Counted from the first letter of the stretch, positions 1 to 6,815 are shown. The stretch is DNA of 13,430 nt from Desulfovibrio sp. (GCA_020217165.1 JAIWOE010000104.1:1-13430), one strand, 5' to 3'. Numbers and translations: made by a program. Notes: a model not told the origin generated them from the sequence alone.

Positions 1-236
1 GCGCCCCCGGCGGTTAGGGGGGCCAGGGGGGGGGACTCGGGCGCCGCGCGCAAGGGCAGCAGGAACCGCACCGTGCCGGCGGCGGGCACGGGCACGGCCG
101 CCGTCACCAGGCAGCGTTGCGGCGAGACCGTGACCGCCACGGGCCGGGACTCGGCCAGGGGCGCCTGGGCCTGGGCAGGAGCCGCTGTGCGGAACAGGCA
201 CAGCGCGCCAAGAAACAACACAGTCCACCATCGCAT
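1..236 (-). CDS. Exported protein, N-terminal fragment (possible DUF4139/DUF4140 type)
   Basis: Only the first 78 codons are inside the window; the gene continues past base 1. The ATG at 236 is preceded by a purine-rich AAGGGGG about 7 bases upstream. Residues 1-25 look like a signal peptide: MRWW, a hydrophobic stretch (TVLFLGALCLF), then an Ala-rich region with a possible cleavage site near AQA. The mature part starts with a beta-rich segment, VAVTVSPQRCLVTAAVPVP, then GTVRFLLPL. This resembles the opening strand pattern of DUF4140/DUF4139 exported proteins, but the fragment is too short to be sure. It lies 106 bases downstream of the cupin gene on the same strand. A 9-C run sits in codons for SPP near the edge; losing one C would bring a TAA into frame within a few codons. 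Export is well supported, the family only weakly. Confidence 0.6.
   Translation of the reverse strand, partial: MRWWTVLFLGALCLFRTAAPAQAQAPLAESRPVAVTVSPQRCLVTAAVPVPAAGTVRFLLPLRAAPESPPLAPLTAGG
26..34. repeat. 9-base G homopolymer inside coding sequence
   Basis: Nine consecutive G on the plus strand (nine C on the coding strand) lie in the exported-protein gene. With eight C the downstream frame reads TGG CCC CCC TAA and stops; with ten C it stays open to the window edge. The tract is therefore a possible slippage switch, or a place where a sequencing error would matter. Confidence 0.85.
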
Positions 237-267
237 GGCAGCCCCCTTGGGTGTGGAACAGGGTTGG

Positions 268-286
268 GCGGAGATGGAATCTCCGC
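268..286. other. Perfect 8-bp inverted repeat (hairpin) between cupin and exported-protein genes
   Basis: GCGGAGAT and ATCTCCGC are separated by three bases, a perfect short stem in the 106-base gap between the cupin stop (343) and the next start (236). There is no T-run after it on the minus strand, so it is not a standard intrinsic terminator. It could be an mRNA processing or stability element, or an operator. The rest of the gap shows no promoter I trust. Confidence 0.5.
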
Positions 287-342
287 ATTGCTTCCCACGT
301 ACACCATCTCACCGGGGCGCGTCGAGTCGCGGTGTGCAAAAG

Positions 343-717
343 TTACGTTTCTTGCAAAGGATGCAGGAGGGTATCCTCGTGAGCATAGGCCGGACTGCAG
401 CAGCACAACAGCACCAGCGTGTCGTTGCCGGTGTTTTCGATGCAGTGCACCGTGCCCGGGGGGATGCAGATGGTGTCGCCCGGGGTCACCGGCTGCCAGG
501 CCTCGCCCACCTGCAACAGGCCCTGGCCGGCGAGGATGTGATAGAGTTCCTCGGTGCGCACGTGCACGTGGGCCAGGGTACGCGCGCCGGGGGGCACTCT
601 GGCCTCGGCCAGGCTTTGGTGGACGTTGCCGTGCACGGCAGGGTGCATCAGCTCGCGGATTTCGGAACCGTCCTTGGTGATGTAGGCCGGAACGTCTCCC
701 CGGCGGGTGCGCTGCAT
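343..717 (-). CDS. Small single-domain cupin protein
   Basis: This 124-residue protein has both cupin motifs in textbook form. Motif 1 is G44-x5-H50-x-H52-x4-E57-x6-G (GARTLAHVHVRTEELYHILAG) and motif 2 is G80-x5-P-x-G-x2-H91-x3-N95. The likely metal ligands H50, H52, E57 and H91 are all present, so a metal-binding beta-barrel is expected. The substrate cannot be told from sequence, since such stand-alone cupins include sugar isomerases, dioxygenases and small-molecule sensors. A run of three cysteines (105-107) near the C-terminus is unusual. There is no signal peptide, so it is probably cytoplasmic. The ATG at 717 has AGGAGAG upstream, and that site overlaps the TAG stop of the PBP gene. 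Translation is therefore probably coupled to the PBP and both genes share a transcript. Confidence 0.85.
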   Translation of the reverse strand: MQRTRRGDVPAYITKDGSEIRELMHPAVHGNVHQSLAEARVPPGARTLAHVHVRTEELYHILAGQGLLQVGEAWQPVTPGDTICIPPGTVHCIENTGNDTLVLLCCCSPAYAHEDTLLHPLQET

Positions 718-720
718 GGT

Positions 721-728
721 CTCTCCTA
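721..728 (-). promoter_or_regulatory. Shine-Dalgarno of cupin gene overlapping PBP stop codon
   Basis: On the minus strand the bases read TAGGAGAGACCATG. The TAG stop of the PBP gene (726-728) runs directly into the AGGAGAG ribosome site, 5 bases from the cupin ATG. Ribosomes ending on the PBP message are placed to start the cupin, which argues for one operon. Confidence 0.75.
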
Positions 729-3293
729 GAATAATTGCTTGAAAAGCTCCTCACCCGGGGACGGGGGCCGGGTGGGGGGGGGGGAGGCGCCATCGGTAGC
801 GTTGCCGTTTTCCTGGCCCTGGGGCTGGAGTGCTCCGCCCAGGGCGGGATCCGTGGACATCCCTGCGGGCAGTTCCCCGGTAAAATCCCCGGCCATGGCC
901 TGGGGCTCGGTGCCGGCCATGAAGGGCAGGATGAGGCTGTCTGGCGCCGTGCTGGGCACGGGCAGGCCCGTGGTCTCCGAGACGCTGGCCAACACCACGC
1001 CCTGGGGCATGGGGAAGTCCACCGCGGGGTACTGATGTTCCACTGACTGCCGGTAGGAGACGAAAATGGGCAGGGCGGCGCGGCCGCCGGTCTCCAGCTT
1101 GCCCATGGGAGTCACCTGATCAAAGCCCACCCAAACTCCGGTGAGCAGGGTGGGGGAGAAGCCCACAAACCAGGCGTCCTGCTCGTCGTTGGCTGTGCCG
1201 GTCTTGCCGGCGATGGGTTTGCCCAGCACCGTGGCCTTGCGGCCGGTGCCGTACTGGACCACATCCTTGAGCATGGAGGCCATGAGGTAGGCATTTTCCG
1301 GGGAGATGGCCGGAGTGACCACGGGCTGGGGCAGCAGGATGTTCTGGCCCCAGGCATCACGCACCACCAGCACCATGCGGGGGCCGATGGTGGCGCCGTC
1401 GGGCCGGGCAAAGGCGGTGTATGCCTGGCAGAGGTTGATGGGCCGCACGGCCACCGCACCCAGGGAGACGGCCAGATTCCGGGGGAAGTCCGCCTCCAGG
1501 CCCAGGGCCTTGGCGCGTTTGATCACCGTGTCGATACCGATGCGTTCGGCGATGCGGATGGTCACCAGGTTGCGGGATTTCACCAGGGCCGTGCGCAGCA
1601 GGGTGGGGCCGAAGAACTTGCCCTCGAAGTTGCTTGGCCGCCAGACCTGGTTGCCAACGCGATATTCCGCCGGCGAATCCATGATGATGGAGGCCGGGGT
1701 GAAGCCATTGTCCAGGGCAGCGGAATAGACCACGGGCTTGAAGGACGAGCCCGGCTGCCGCTGGGCCTGGGTGGCGCGGTTGAACTGACTTTCCTCAAAG
1801 GAATAGCCGCCCACCATGGCCCGGATTTCGCCGTTGCCAGGCTCCAGGGAGACCAACGCCCCCTGCACCTTGGGCTTTTGCTCCAGGGCCAGGGTCAGCC
1901 CCTGGGCGGGGTCCACGGCCTGGGTGGCCTGGGTGGCCTGGCCGTTGCGGGCCAGGGCCGGGCCGTCCAGGTGCATCTCCACCGGTCGGGCTGGCAGGCG
2001 GGGATCGATGACCGAAGCCCAGACCACATCCCCCACAGCCAGGATGCGGGTGGCGTCCTTGGGTGGGGCCACGGCCTCGAAACTTACCGCCGGATTGGGT
2101 TTGCGGCACCAGCTCATGGTCTTGAGGGCAATGCGGCCCTGGTACGGGCCCACGCGCACGGTGGCGGCCTCGGGGGTCACCTTGGTCACCAGGGCCTGCA
2201 CCCAGGCGCCATCCACCAGGGATTCCGGCTTGATGTGCTGGCCGGCCAGGAAGGATTCGAACTCCGCAGGGGCCAGCTGCCGCAGGGGGCCCTGCCAGCC
2301 CCGGCGCCGGGTGGAGGCTTCCAGGCCGCGGCGCAAAGCGGCCTCGGCGGCGCGTTGGTGGGTCATGTCCATGCCCACCACCACCTGCAGGCCCAGCTCG
2401 TACACGGCGTCCTCGCCATACTTGGGGAGCACGATGCCCTGACGGGACAGGTTTTTTTGCGAGAGGGCGTCGGTAAGCCAGCGGCGCACTTCTTCCAGAT
2501 AATACGCGCCCACCTTCCAGGAGGGATCCTCCATGCGCCGGTAGTGCAGGGGCTGGGCCATGGCCTCGTCAAATTCAGCCTGGGTCACCCAGCCCAGTTC
2601 CAGCAGCCGGCCCAGGACGTATTCCTGGCGGATGCGCGTTTTGTCGGGATTGCGATGCGGATCATATTCCGAAGGCGCCTTGGGCAGCCCGGCGATGACG
2701 GCGGATTCCGCCAGGGTCAGTTCGCCCACGTGCTTGCCGAAATAGGCGCGGGCCGCTGCCTCCACGCCGTAGGCCCCGGCGCCCAGGTAAATGTGGTTCA
2801 TGTAAATGGTCAGCAGGTCGTCCTTGCTCAGGTGCTTTTCCAGCCGGTAGGCGATGATGGCTTCCTTGATCTTGCGCTCGAAGCTCTTTTCCGGCGACAG
2901 CACCAGCTGCTTGATGACCTGCTGGGTGATGGTGGAGCCGCCCTGGCGGATCTCACCGGCCATGAGGTTGCGGATCATGGCCCGCAGAATAGCGGAAAGG
3001 TCAACCCCGGGATGCTGGTAGAAGCTTTGGTCTTCCGCTGCCAGGAAGGCTCGCGGCAAATGCACCGGGCAATCCGCCAGCTGCACCAGGAATCTTTTTT
3101 CGCGGTAAAAGTACCCCATCACCTCACCCTGACGAGTGTACACCGTGGTGGTCAGGGGGGGATTGTAGTCCGTGAGTCTGGTGAAGGAGGGCAAATCATG
3201 GGAGGCCCACAGATACACCGCCACAATGACGGTAAATCCGGTCAAGATTATCAGCGCGGTTGCGCCGAGCAACAACGAAACAACTCGCTTCAT
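726..3293 (-). CDS. mrcA: Class A penicillin-binding protein (PBP1A type), bifunctional transglycosylase/transpeptidase
   Basis: This inner-membrane enzyme polymerises lipid II into glycan strands and cross-links the peptides. I chose the ATG at 3293 (855 aa) because AGGAGG lies 12 bases upstream; an in-frame GTG at 3326 has no ribosome site. Residues 4-30 are a single membrane anchor after a short basic N-terminus. The GT51 domain spans about 60-230, with catalytic Glu87 in the EDQSFYQHPG motif, then GGSTITQQ and RKIKEAIIAYRLE. An OB-like insert fills about 310-430. The transpeptidase domain spans about 475-745, with nucleophile Ser516 and Lys519 (SSFK), the SRN triad at 573-575 and KTG at 697-699. 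The last 60 residues are a Pro/Gly-rich, poorly conserved tail coded partly by an 11-C run. The gene lies 90 bases after the cysteine-cluster gene and is coupled to the cupin. The function is secure; the choice between mrcA and other class A names is by similarity only. Confidence 0.95.
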   Translation of the reverse strand: MKRVVSLLLGATALIILTGFTVIVAVYLWASHDLPSFTRLTDYNPPLTTTVYTRQGEVMGYFYREKRFLVQLADCPVHLPRAFLAAEDQSFYQHPGVDLSAILRAMIRNLMAGEIRQGGSTITQQVIKQLVLSPEKSFERKIKEAIIAYRLEKHLSKDDLLTIYMNHIYLGAGAYGVEAAARAYFGKHVGELTLAESAVIAGLPKAPSEYDPHRNPDKTRIRQEYVLGRLLELGWVTQAEFDEAMAQPLHYRRMEDPSWKVGAYYLEEVRRWLTDALSQKNLSRQGIVLPKYGEDAVYELGLQVVVGMDMTHQRAAEAALRRGLEASTRRRGWQGPLRQLAPAEFESFLAGQHIKPESLVDGAWVQALVTKVTPEAATVRVGPYQGRIALKTMSWCRKPNPAVSFEAVAPPKDATRILAVGDVVWASVIDPRLPARPVEMHLDGPALARNGQATQATQAVDPAQGLTLALEQKPKVQGALVSLEPGNGEIRAMVGGYSFEESQFNRATQAQRQPGSSFKPVVYSAALDNGFTPASIIMDSPAEYRVGNQVWRPSNFEGKFFGPTLLRTALVKSRNLVTIRIAERIGIDTVIKRAKALGLEADFPRNLAVSLGAVAVRPINLCQAYTAFARPDGATIGPRMVLVVRDAWGQNILLPQPVVTPAISPENAYLMASMLKDVVQYGTGRKATVLGKPIAGKTGTANDEQDAWFVGFSPTLLTGVWVGFDQVTPMGKLETGGRAALPIFVSYRQSVEHQYPAVDFPMPQGVVLASVSETTGLPVPSTAPDSLILPFMAGTEPQAMAGDFTGELPAGMSTDPALGGALQPQGQENGNATDGASPPPTRPPSPGEELFKQLF
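774..784. repeat. 11-base G homopolymer in the 3' end of the PBP1A gene
   Basis: Eleven consecutive G on the plus strand (eleven C on the coding strand) encode Ser-Pro-Pro-Pro in the PBP tail, about 15 codons before the stop. One extra C gives a TGA after CCC GGG and changes the last residues. One C fewer removes the stop and opens a frame that runs through the whole cupin gene to about base 104. Runs this long are prone to slippage. Confidence 0.9.
1914..1940 (-). repeat. Short coding tandem repeat (QATQATQA) in PBP1A
   Basis: A 9-base unit (CCAGGCCAC on the coding strand) recurs and encodes Gln-Ala-Thr triplets. It lies in the linker between the OB-like insert and the transpeptidase domain. 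It is probably a flexible linker that grew by slippage, with no catalytic residue involved. Confidence 0.6.
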
Positions 3294-3305
3294 GACAGGA
3301 AGCAT

Positions 3306-3311
3306 CCTCCT
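3306..3311 (-). promoter_or_regulatory. Shine-Dalgarno that decides the PBP1A start
   Basis: AGGAGG lies 12 bases before the ATG at 3293. It directly abuts another in-frame ATG (3305), which is too close to use, and lies inside the frame of the GTG at 3326. The spacing favours 3293, though 12 bases is a little long. Confidence 0.55.
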
Positions 3312-3342
3312 GATAAACGACGGCACTGCAATGACCCGGCGC

Positions 3343-3359
3343 GGCGGACGGCATCCGCC
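3343..3359. other. Small inverted repeat between cysteine-cluster and PBP genes
   Basis: GGCGGA and TCCGCC flank a 5-base loop in the 90-base gap between the two minus-strand genes. There is no T-run, so termination is doubtful. No clear promoter for the PBP gene is visible here, so read-through from the upstream gene is likely. Confidence 0.3.
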
Positions 3360-3383
3360 AGGCCCGGGGTCGGGCGCATACGG

Positions 3384-3998
3384 TTACTTGCGGCTGCGGG
3401 CAAAGGACGGCGGCGGCATGGGCAGCCCGGGCCGCGGGGGCAGGCCCCAGGCTAGGCGCAGCCGGCCGTGCAGGGTGCGCACGTCGCGTTCGCGCATGTG
3501 CAGCACGCCCAGCACCTCCTCCGCAACGCCCCCCTCACGCAGGGCCAGGCAGCGCGGGGTATGGAGCAGGGTCAGCCGATCCCCCTGCATCCACAACGGA
3601 AACAAGCGGCAATAATACGGCCGGGCCTCCCGGGGCAGGCTGCATCCCTGGGGGCCCAGGAACACGCAGTCGCCATGGCTGGTGGTGGCCAGGCGCAGGT
3701 GAAACTGATGCGCCGGGAACAGCGCCGCCACGACGCGGCCCTCCCCCGGGAACAGCCGGCGCATGGCATCCAGAAAGGGCGGCGAGTTCGGCTCCTGCAC
3801 GAAGGCGCCCCTGGTGCCGCCCACCACATCCAGGATGCGGTCCCATTCCATGGCCGAGACGGGAAAACACACCCCCCCGCCGCCGGGATCCAGCCGGCAG
3901 CAAGCGCCGCCTTGCCTCGCGCAGCGGGCGCAGACCGAGGTGGGGAGGTCGCCTCCGGGGGCGGTGCGGGGCTGGATGGGCTCTGACTGAATGGACAA
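3384..3998 (-). CDS. YkgJ-type cysteine-cluster protein (putative zinc- or iron-binding)
   Basis: This 204-residue cytoplasmic protein carries a metal-binding cysteine cluster: C23-x2-C26-x6-C33-C34, then C44, C111 and C119 in DCVFLGPQGC, C130 in YYCRLFP and C150. The layout, especially the CVFL-x4-C and RPYYCRLFP segments, is typical of the CxxCxxCC/YkgJ family, thought to bind Zn or an Fe-S cluster. The biological role of that family is largely unknown. No membrane segment or signal is seen. The frame stays open far upstream into the hypF region, but that part is a shadow of hypF. I place the start at a TTG (3998) because AGGA sits 6 bases before it and the cysteine cluster starts 22 residues later; no ATG or GTG is available in frame nearby. 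A good sigma-70-like promoter lies about 110 bases upstream. The gene could share a transcript with the PBP gene. Confidence 0.8.
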   Translation of the reverse strand: MSIQSEPIQPRTAPGGDLPTSVCARCARQGGACCRLDPGGGGVCFPVSAMEWDRILDVVGGTRGAFVQEPNSPPFLDAMRRLFPGEGRVVAALFPAHQFHLRLATTSHGDCVFLGPQGCSLPREARPYYCRLFPLWMQGDRLTLLHTPRCLALREGGVAEEVLGVLHMRERDVRTLHGRLRLAWGLPPRPGLPMPPPSFARSRK

Positions 3999-4029
3999 GG
4001 CTGGTCCTGAAACAAGTATGGGGGATGCC

Positions 4030-4056
4030 GGCCGTCCCTGAGGCGCAGGGATGGTC
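4030..4056. other. Inverted repeat in the leader upstream of the cysteine-cluster gene
   Basis: GGCCGTCCCTG and CAGGGATGGTC form a stem of about 11 pairs, with G-T wobbles, around the loop AGGCG. It would lie in the 5' leader of the minus-strand cysteine-cluster mRNA, about 30 bases before the TTG start and downstream of the predicted promoter. It may be an operator or a structured leader. No known riboswitch pattern is recognised. Confidence 0.35.
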
Positions 4057-4108
4057 CAGTCTCCCCTGTGGTGTCTGGGTGGTGGTGCTGATCGTTGCGT
4101 GTCAGCCC

Positions 4109-4137
4109 ATGATATGTGCTTGCCCGCGGCCTGTCCA
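4109..4137 (-). promoter_or_regulatory. Sigma-70-like promoter for the cysteine-cluster gene
   Basis: On the minus strand TGGACA (4132-4137, 5 of 6 to consensus) and TATCAT (4109-4114, 5 of 6) are separated by exactly 17 bases. Transcription would start near 4102 and give a leader of about 100 bases. It overlaps the GTG at 4116 that would be the far upstream start of hypF, which argues against that start. I found no equally good plus-strand promoter for hypF in this 216-base gap. Confidence 0.5.
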
Positions 4138-4214
4138 GGACTGCAGGAGCCCGGACGAGAAAAGGTTATGTAAATCCGGTTCCCACGGATCATGAATCCT
4201 TGTACAGACTGCCC

Positions 4215-6656
4215 ATGCCACACAAAAATCCTTCCGCACAGCAGACTCCGGCCCCGCAGGGCACGATCCGCCGTCGCCTGGTGGTGGGTGGCCAGGTGCA
4301 GGGGGTGGGCTTCCGGCCCTATCTCTACCGGTTGGCCCGCCAGCATGCCCTCAGCGGCTTCACCTGCAATACCCCCGACGGCGTGGTGGTGGAGGTGCAG
4401 GGCCCCGCCCAGGCCGTGCAGGCGTTTTGCCGCCAACTGGTGCCCCAGGCGCCTCCCCTGGCACGCATCACCCTGTGCGGCGGGGAGGATGCAGACCTGG
4501 AACCAGACGAGACCGGCTTTGCCATCCGCAAAAGCACCGCCGGCCAGGGGCATGCCGTGCTGGTGAGTCCGGATGTGGCCATCTGCGACGACTGCCTGCG
4601 CGAACTCTTTGATCCCGCGGATCGCCGCTGCGGCCACCCCTTCATCAACTGCACCAACTGCGGCCCGCGCTATACCATCACCCGCGCCATCCCCTACGAC
4701 CGGCCGGCCACGTCCATGGCCTGCTTCCCCTTATGTCCGGACTGCGGCCGCGAATATCACGATCCGGCGGATCGTCGCTTCCATGCCCAGCCCGTGGCCT
4801 GCCCGGCCTGCGGCCCCACGGTATGGCTTCAGGCCGAGACCGCCGGCCCACGGCTGGCCCTGGGGGATGCCGCCCTACAGGCCGCCGCCGTGGCCCTGCG
4901 CCAGGGGCGCATTGTGGCCATGAAGGGCCTGGGGGGCTTTCATCTGGCCTGCGATGCCCGCAACGAGACCGCCGTGGCCCTGCTGCGCACGCGCAAGCAG
5001 CGTCCGCACAAGCCCCTGGCGGTGATGACGGGCAGTGTGGAGGCGGCGCGGGAGCTGGTGCACGTCTCGCCGGCGGAGGCAACCCTGCTTGCGTCCCTGG
5101 AGCGGCCCATCGTGCTCTGCCGCGTGCGGAGGGCGGCGGCGGATCTGTTGGCGCCTTCACTGGCGCCGGGGCTGGATACCCTGGGGGTGATGCTACCCTG
5201 CGCGCCCATGCAGTACATGCTCTTTGCCCACCTGGAGCAGGCCGGCGGTCCGCCCCCGGTACTGGTGATGACTTCGGGCAACCCCGGCGGCGAGCCCATC
5301 TGCCTGGGCAACCGCGAGGCCCTGGAGCGTCTGGCCCACATGGCGGATGTGTTCCTGCTCCACGATCGCGACATCCTCATCCGCGTGGACGATTCCGTGC
5401 TTCGCGTGCCGGGAGAGGACGCCTTCCCCGTGCCCGAGGTGCTGCCCGAGGCCTCCTGCGATCCGGATCTCCCCCCCCCGCCAGCCCCGCCGCGGCGGCT
5501 CTTGTTCCTGCGCCGGGCCAGGGGATTCACGCCGTCGCCCATCCAGCTGGCTGGCGCGGGGGCCACCGTCCTGGGCACGGGACCGGAGCTCAAGGCCACC
5601 CTGTGCCTGACCAAGGGGGACCAGGCCTTTGTGTCCCAGCACCTTGGGGATCTGGAAAACCTGGAAACATTTGCCTTTTTTGAGGAAATTGTTGCACACC
5701 TCCAAATGCTCCTGGGCGTGACGCCCCGGGCCATGGTCCACGACCAGCACCCGGATTTCCTGACCACCCGCTGGGCCAGGGAAGAAGGCGCCCGGCGGGG
5801 CGTGCCCGTGTTCGGCCTGCAGCATCACGCCGCCCATGCCTTTGCCGTGCTGGCCGAACATGCCGTGACCGGCCCGGCGCTGGTCCTGGCCCTGGACGGC
5901 ACGGGCTTGGGGCCGGACAGGACCGTCTGGGGGGGGGAGATCCTGCTGGCGGACGCAGGCACCGGGGCCTGGGAGCGTCTGGGCCATCTCCGGCAAGCGC
6001 CCCTGCCCGGCGGCGAGGCCGTGGCCCGGGAGCCCTGGCGCATGGCCATGAGTTACGGATGGAGCCTGGGCCTGGATATGGCGGCCCTGGACCTGGAACT
6101 GCCGGTCGAGCTGCAAGCCGCGGCGGCCTTCCTGCCCCAGGCCCTGCGGGCGGGGATCAATGCCCCGCTGACCTCAAGCTGCGGGCGATTGTTCGACGCC
6201 GTGGCTGCCCTCCTGGGCGTGTGCCACCGCGCCACCTACGAAGGCCAGGCTGCGGTGTTGCTGGAACAGTGCCAGGACCACGCTGCCGAGGGCGCCTACC
6301 CATGCCCGGTGCGTGTCCAGGACGACCCCTGGCAGCTGGACACCCTGTCCCTGGTGGCGGCCCTGTTGGAAGACAAACGCCGCGGCGTGCCGGTTGGAAC
6401 CATGGCCCGGCGCTTCCATCGTGGGCTGGTGGCCGGTCTGGCCGAGCTGGCCGCCGGCCTGGCGGCGCGGCACGGCGTGACCCGGGTGGGCCTGTCCGGC
6501 GGCTGCATGCTGAACCTGACCCTGCACCGCGAACTGGCCGCAGCCCTGGCCGCCCGCGGCCTCATCCCCCTGCTGCACCGGCAGCTGCCGCCGGGGGATG
6601 CCTGTATTGCCCTGGGGCAGGCCGCCTGGGGCCGCACGCAGGTGCAGGACAGATGA
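4215..6656 (+). CDS. hypF: Carbamoyltransferase HypF ([NiFe]-hydrogenase maturation)
   Basis: HypF converts carbamoyl phosphate and ATP to a carbamoyl adenylate and passes the carbamoyl group to the C-terminal Cys of HypE, the source of the cyanide ligands of the hydrogenase iron. From the ATG at 4215 it has 813 residues and the full domain order. The acylphosphatase domain (about 18-105) has GQVQGVGFRP. Two zinc fingers each have CxxC-x18-CxxC (C124/C127/C146/C149 and C174/C177/C196/C199). A YrdC-like domain follows (about 215-400, with KGLGGFHL and KQRPHKPLAVM). The Kae1-like C-terminal domain (about 430-813) has LQHHAAHAFAV, DGTGLGPDRTVWGGE and LSGGCMLN. There is no good Shine-Dalgarno before 4215. 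The frame is open back to a GTG at 4116, and a TTG at 4200 is another option, but the extra residues precede the conserved domain and look non-coding. It stands alone on the plus strand; HypE is about 6 kb away on the other strand. Confidence 0.96.
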   Translation: MPHKNPSAQQTPAPQGTIRRRLVVGGQVQGVGFRPYLYRLARQHALSGFTCNTPDGVVVEVQGPAQAVQAFCRQLVPQAPPLARITLCGGEDADLEPDETGFAIRKSTAGQGHAVLVSPDVAICDDCLRELFDPADRRCGHPFINCTNCGPRYTITRAIPYDRPATSMACFPLCPDCGREYHDPADRRFHAQPVACPACGPTVWLQAETAGPRLALGDAALQAAAVALRQGRIVAMKGLGGFHLACDARNETAVALLRTRKQRPHKPLAVMTGSVEAARELVHVSPAEATLLASLERPIVLCRVRRAAADLLAPSLAPGLDTLGVMLPCAPMQYMLFAHLEQAGGPPPVLVMTSGNPGGEPICLGNREALERLAHMADVFLLHDRDILIRVDDSVLRVPGEDAFPVPEVLPEASCDPDLPPPPAPPRRLLFLRRARGFTPSPIQLAGAGATVLGTGPELKATLCLTKGDQAFVSQHLGDLENLETFAFFEEIVAHLQMLLGVTPRAMVHDQHPDFLTTRWAREEGARRGVPVFGLQHHAAHAFAVLAEHAVTGPALVLALDGTGLGPDRTVWGGEILLADAGTGAWERLGHLRQAPLPGGEAVAREPWRMAMSYGWSLGLDMAALDLELPVELQAAAAFLPQALRAGINAPLTSSCGRLFDAVAALLGVCHRATYEGQAAVLLEQCQDHAAEGAYPCPVRVQDDPWQLDTLSLVAALLEDKRRGVPVGTMARRFHRGLVAGLAELAAGLAARHGVTRVGLSGGCMLNLTLHRELAAALAARGLIPLLHRQLPPGDACIALGQAAWGRTQVQDR
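5471..5479. repeat. 9-base C homopolymer in hypF linker
   Basis: Nine C encode part of the LPPPP stretch in the linker between the YrdC-like and Kae1-like domains of HypF. A one-base slip would truncate or garble the C-terminal half of the enzyme. Confidence 0.85.
5929..5937. repeat. 9-base G homopolymer at the conserved WGGE motif of hypF
   Basis: Nine G encode Trp-Gly-Gly-Glu (TGG GGG GGG GAG) in the Kae1-like domain. The residues are conserved, so the tract partly reflects protein constraint, but choosing GGG twice makes the run as long as it can be. Confidence 0.85.
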
Positions 6657-6683
6657 TTTTTTAGCAACGAGCTTCCGGGGGAA

Positions 6684-6741
6684 CCCCTCCCCAAAGACTT
6701 TTATCGTAATGACAAGATACTATAAAAAGTTTTGGAAGGGG
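6684..6741. terminator. Imperfect inverted repeat after hypF (probable terminator, part 1)
   Basis: The arms 6684-6704 and 6721-6741 (CCCC...CTTTTAT and TATAAAAAG...GGGG) pair imperfectly with a loop of about 16 bases. They lie in the 159-base gap between the convergent ends of hypF (6656) and the ubiX-like gene (6816). The A/T-rich inner part gives T-runs on both strands, consistent with a two-way terminator. The gap contains no gene. Confidence 0.5.
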
Positions 6742-6746
6742 AGAGC

Positions 6747-6788
6747 GCGAGAGGGGAGAATCTTTTGCAAAAAGGTTTCCCCTCTCGC
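6747..6788. terminator. Strong 20-bp hairpin between hypF and ubiX-like gene (probable terminator, part 2)
   Basis: The arms 6747-6766 and 6769-6788 begin with GCGAGAGGGGA and end with TCCCCTCTCGC. About 18 of 20 positions pair, counting wobbles, around a 2-base loop. The top of the stem is TCTTTT/AAAAAG. Placed between convergent genes, it most likely stops transcripts from both sides. Confidence 0.7.
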
Positions 6789-6815
6789 AACGTCCTTTTT
6801 CACCATCAAAATGCC

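Noticed and set aside
104..793. 229-codon minus-strand frame across the cupin
   Set aside because: It overlaps the cupin in another frame and is not a gene by itself; it matters only as the product of a -1 slip in the PBP homopolymer.
1878..3455. Long plus-strand open frame (525 codons) opposite the PBP gene
   Set aside because: It is antisense to a clear class A PBP, is Gly/His/Gln-rich with no domain, and reflects high GC that removes stop codons.
4081..4214. Sigma-54 or FNR-type site in front of hypF
   Set aside because: No GG/GC pair at the -24/-12 spacing and no TTGAT-N4-ATCAA-like palindrome; the short GGAT...ATCC symmetry is too weak.
3999..4637. N-terminal extension of the cysteine-cluster gene into hypF
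   Set aside because: The extra 213 codons overlap hypF in antisense and carry no family features; the promoter at 4109-4137 also lies inside them.
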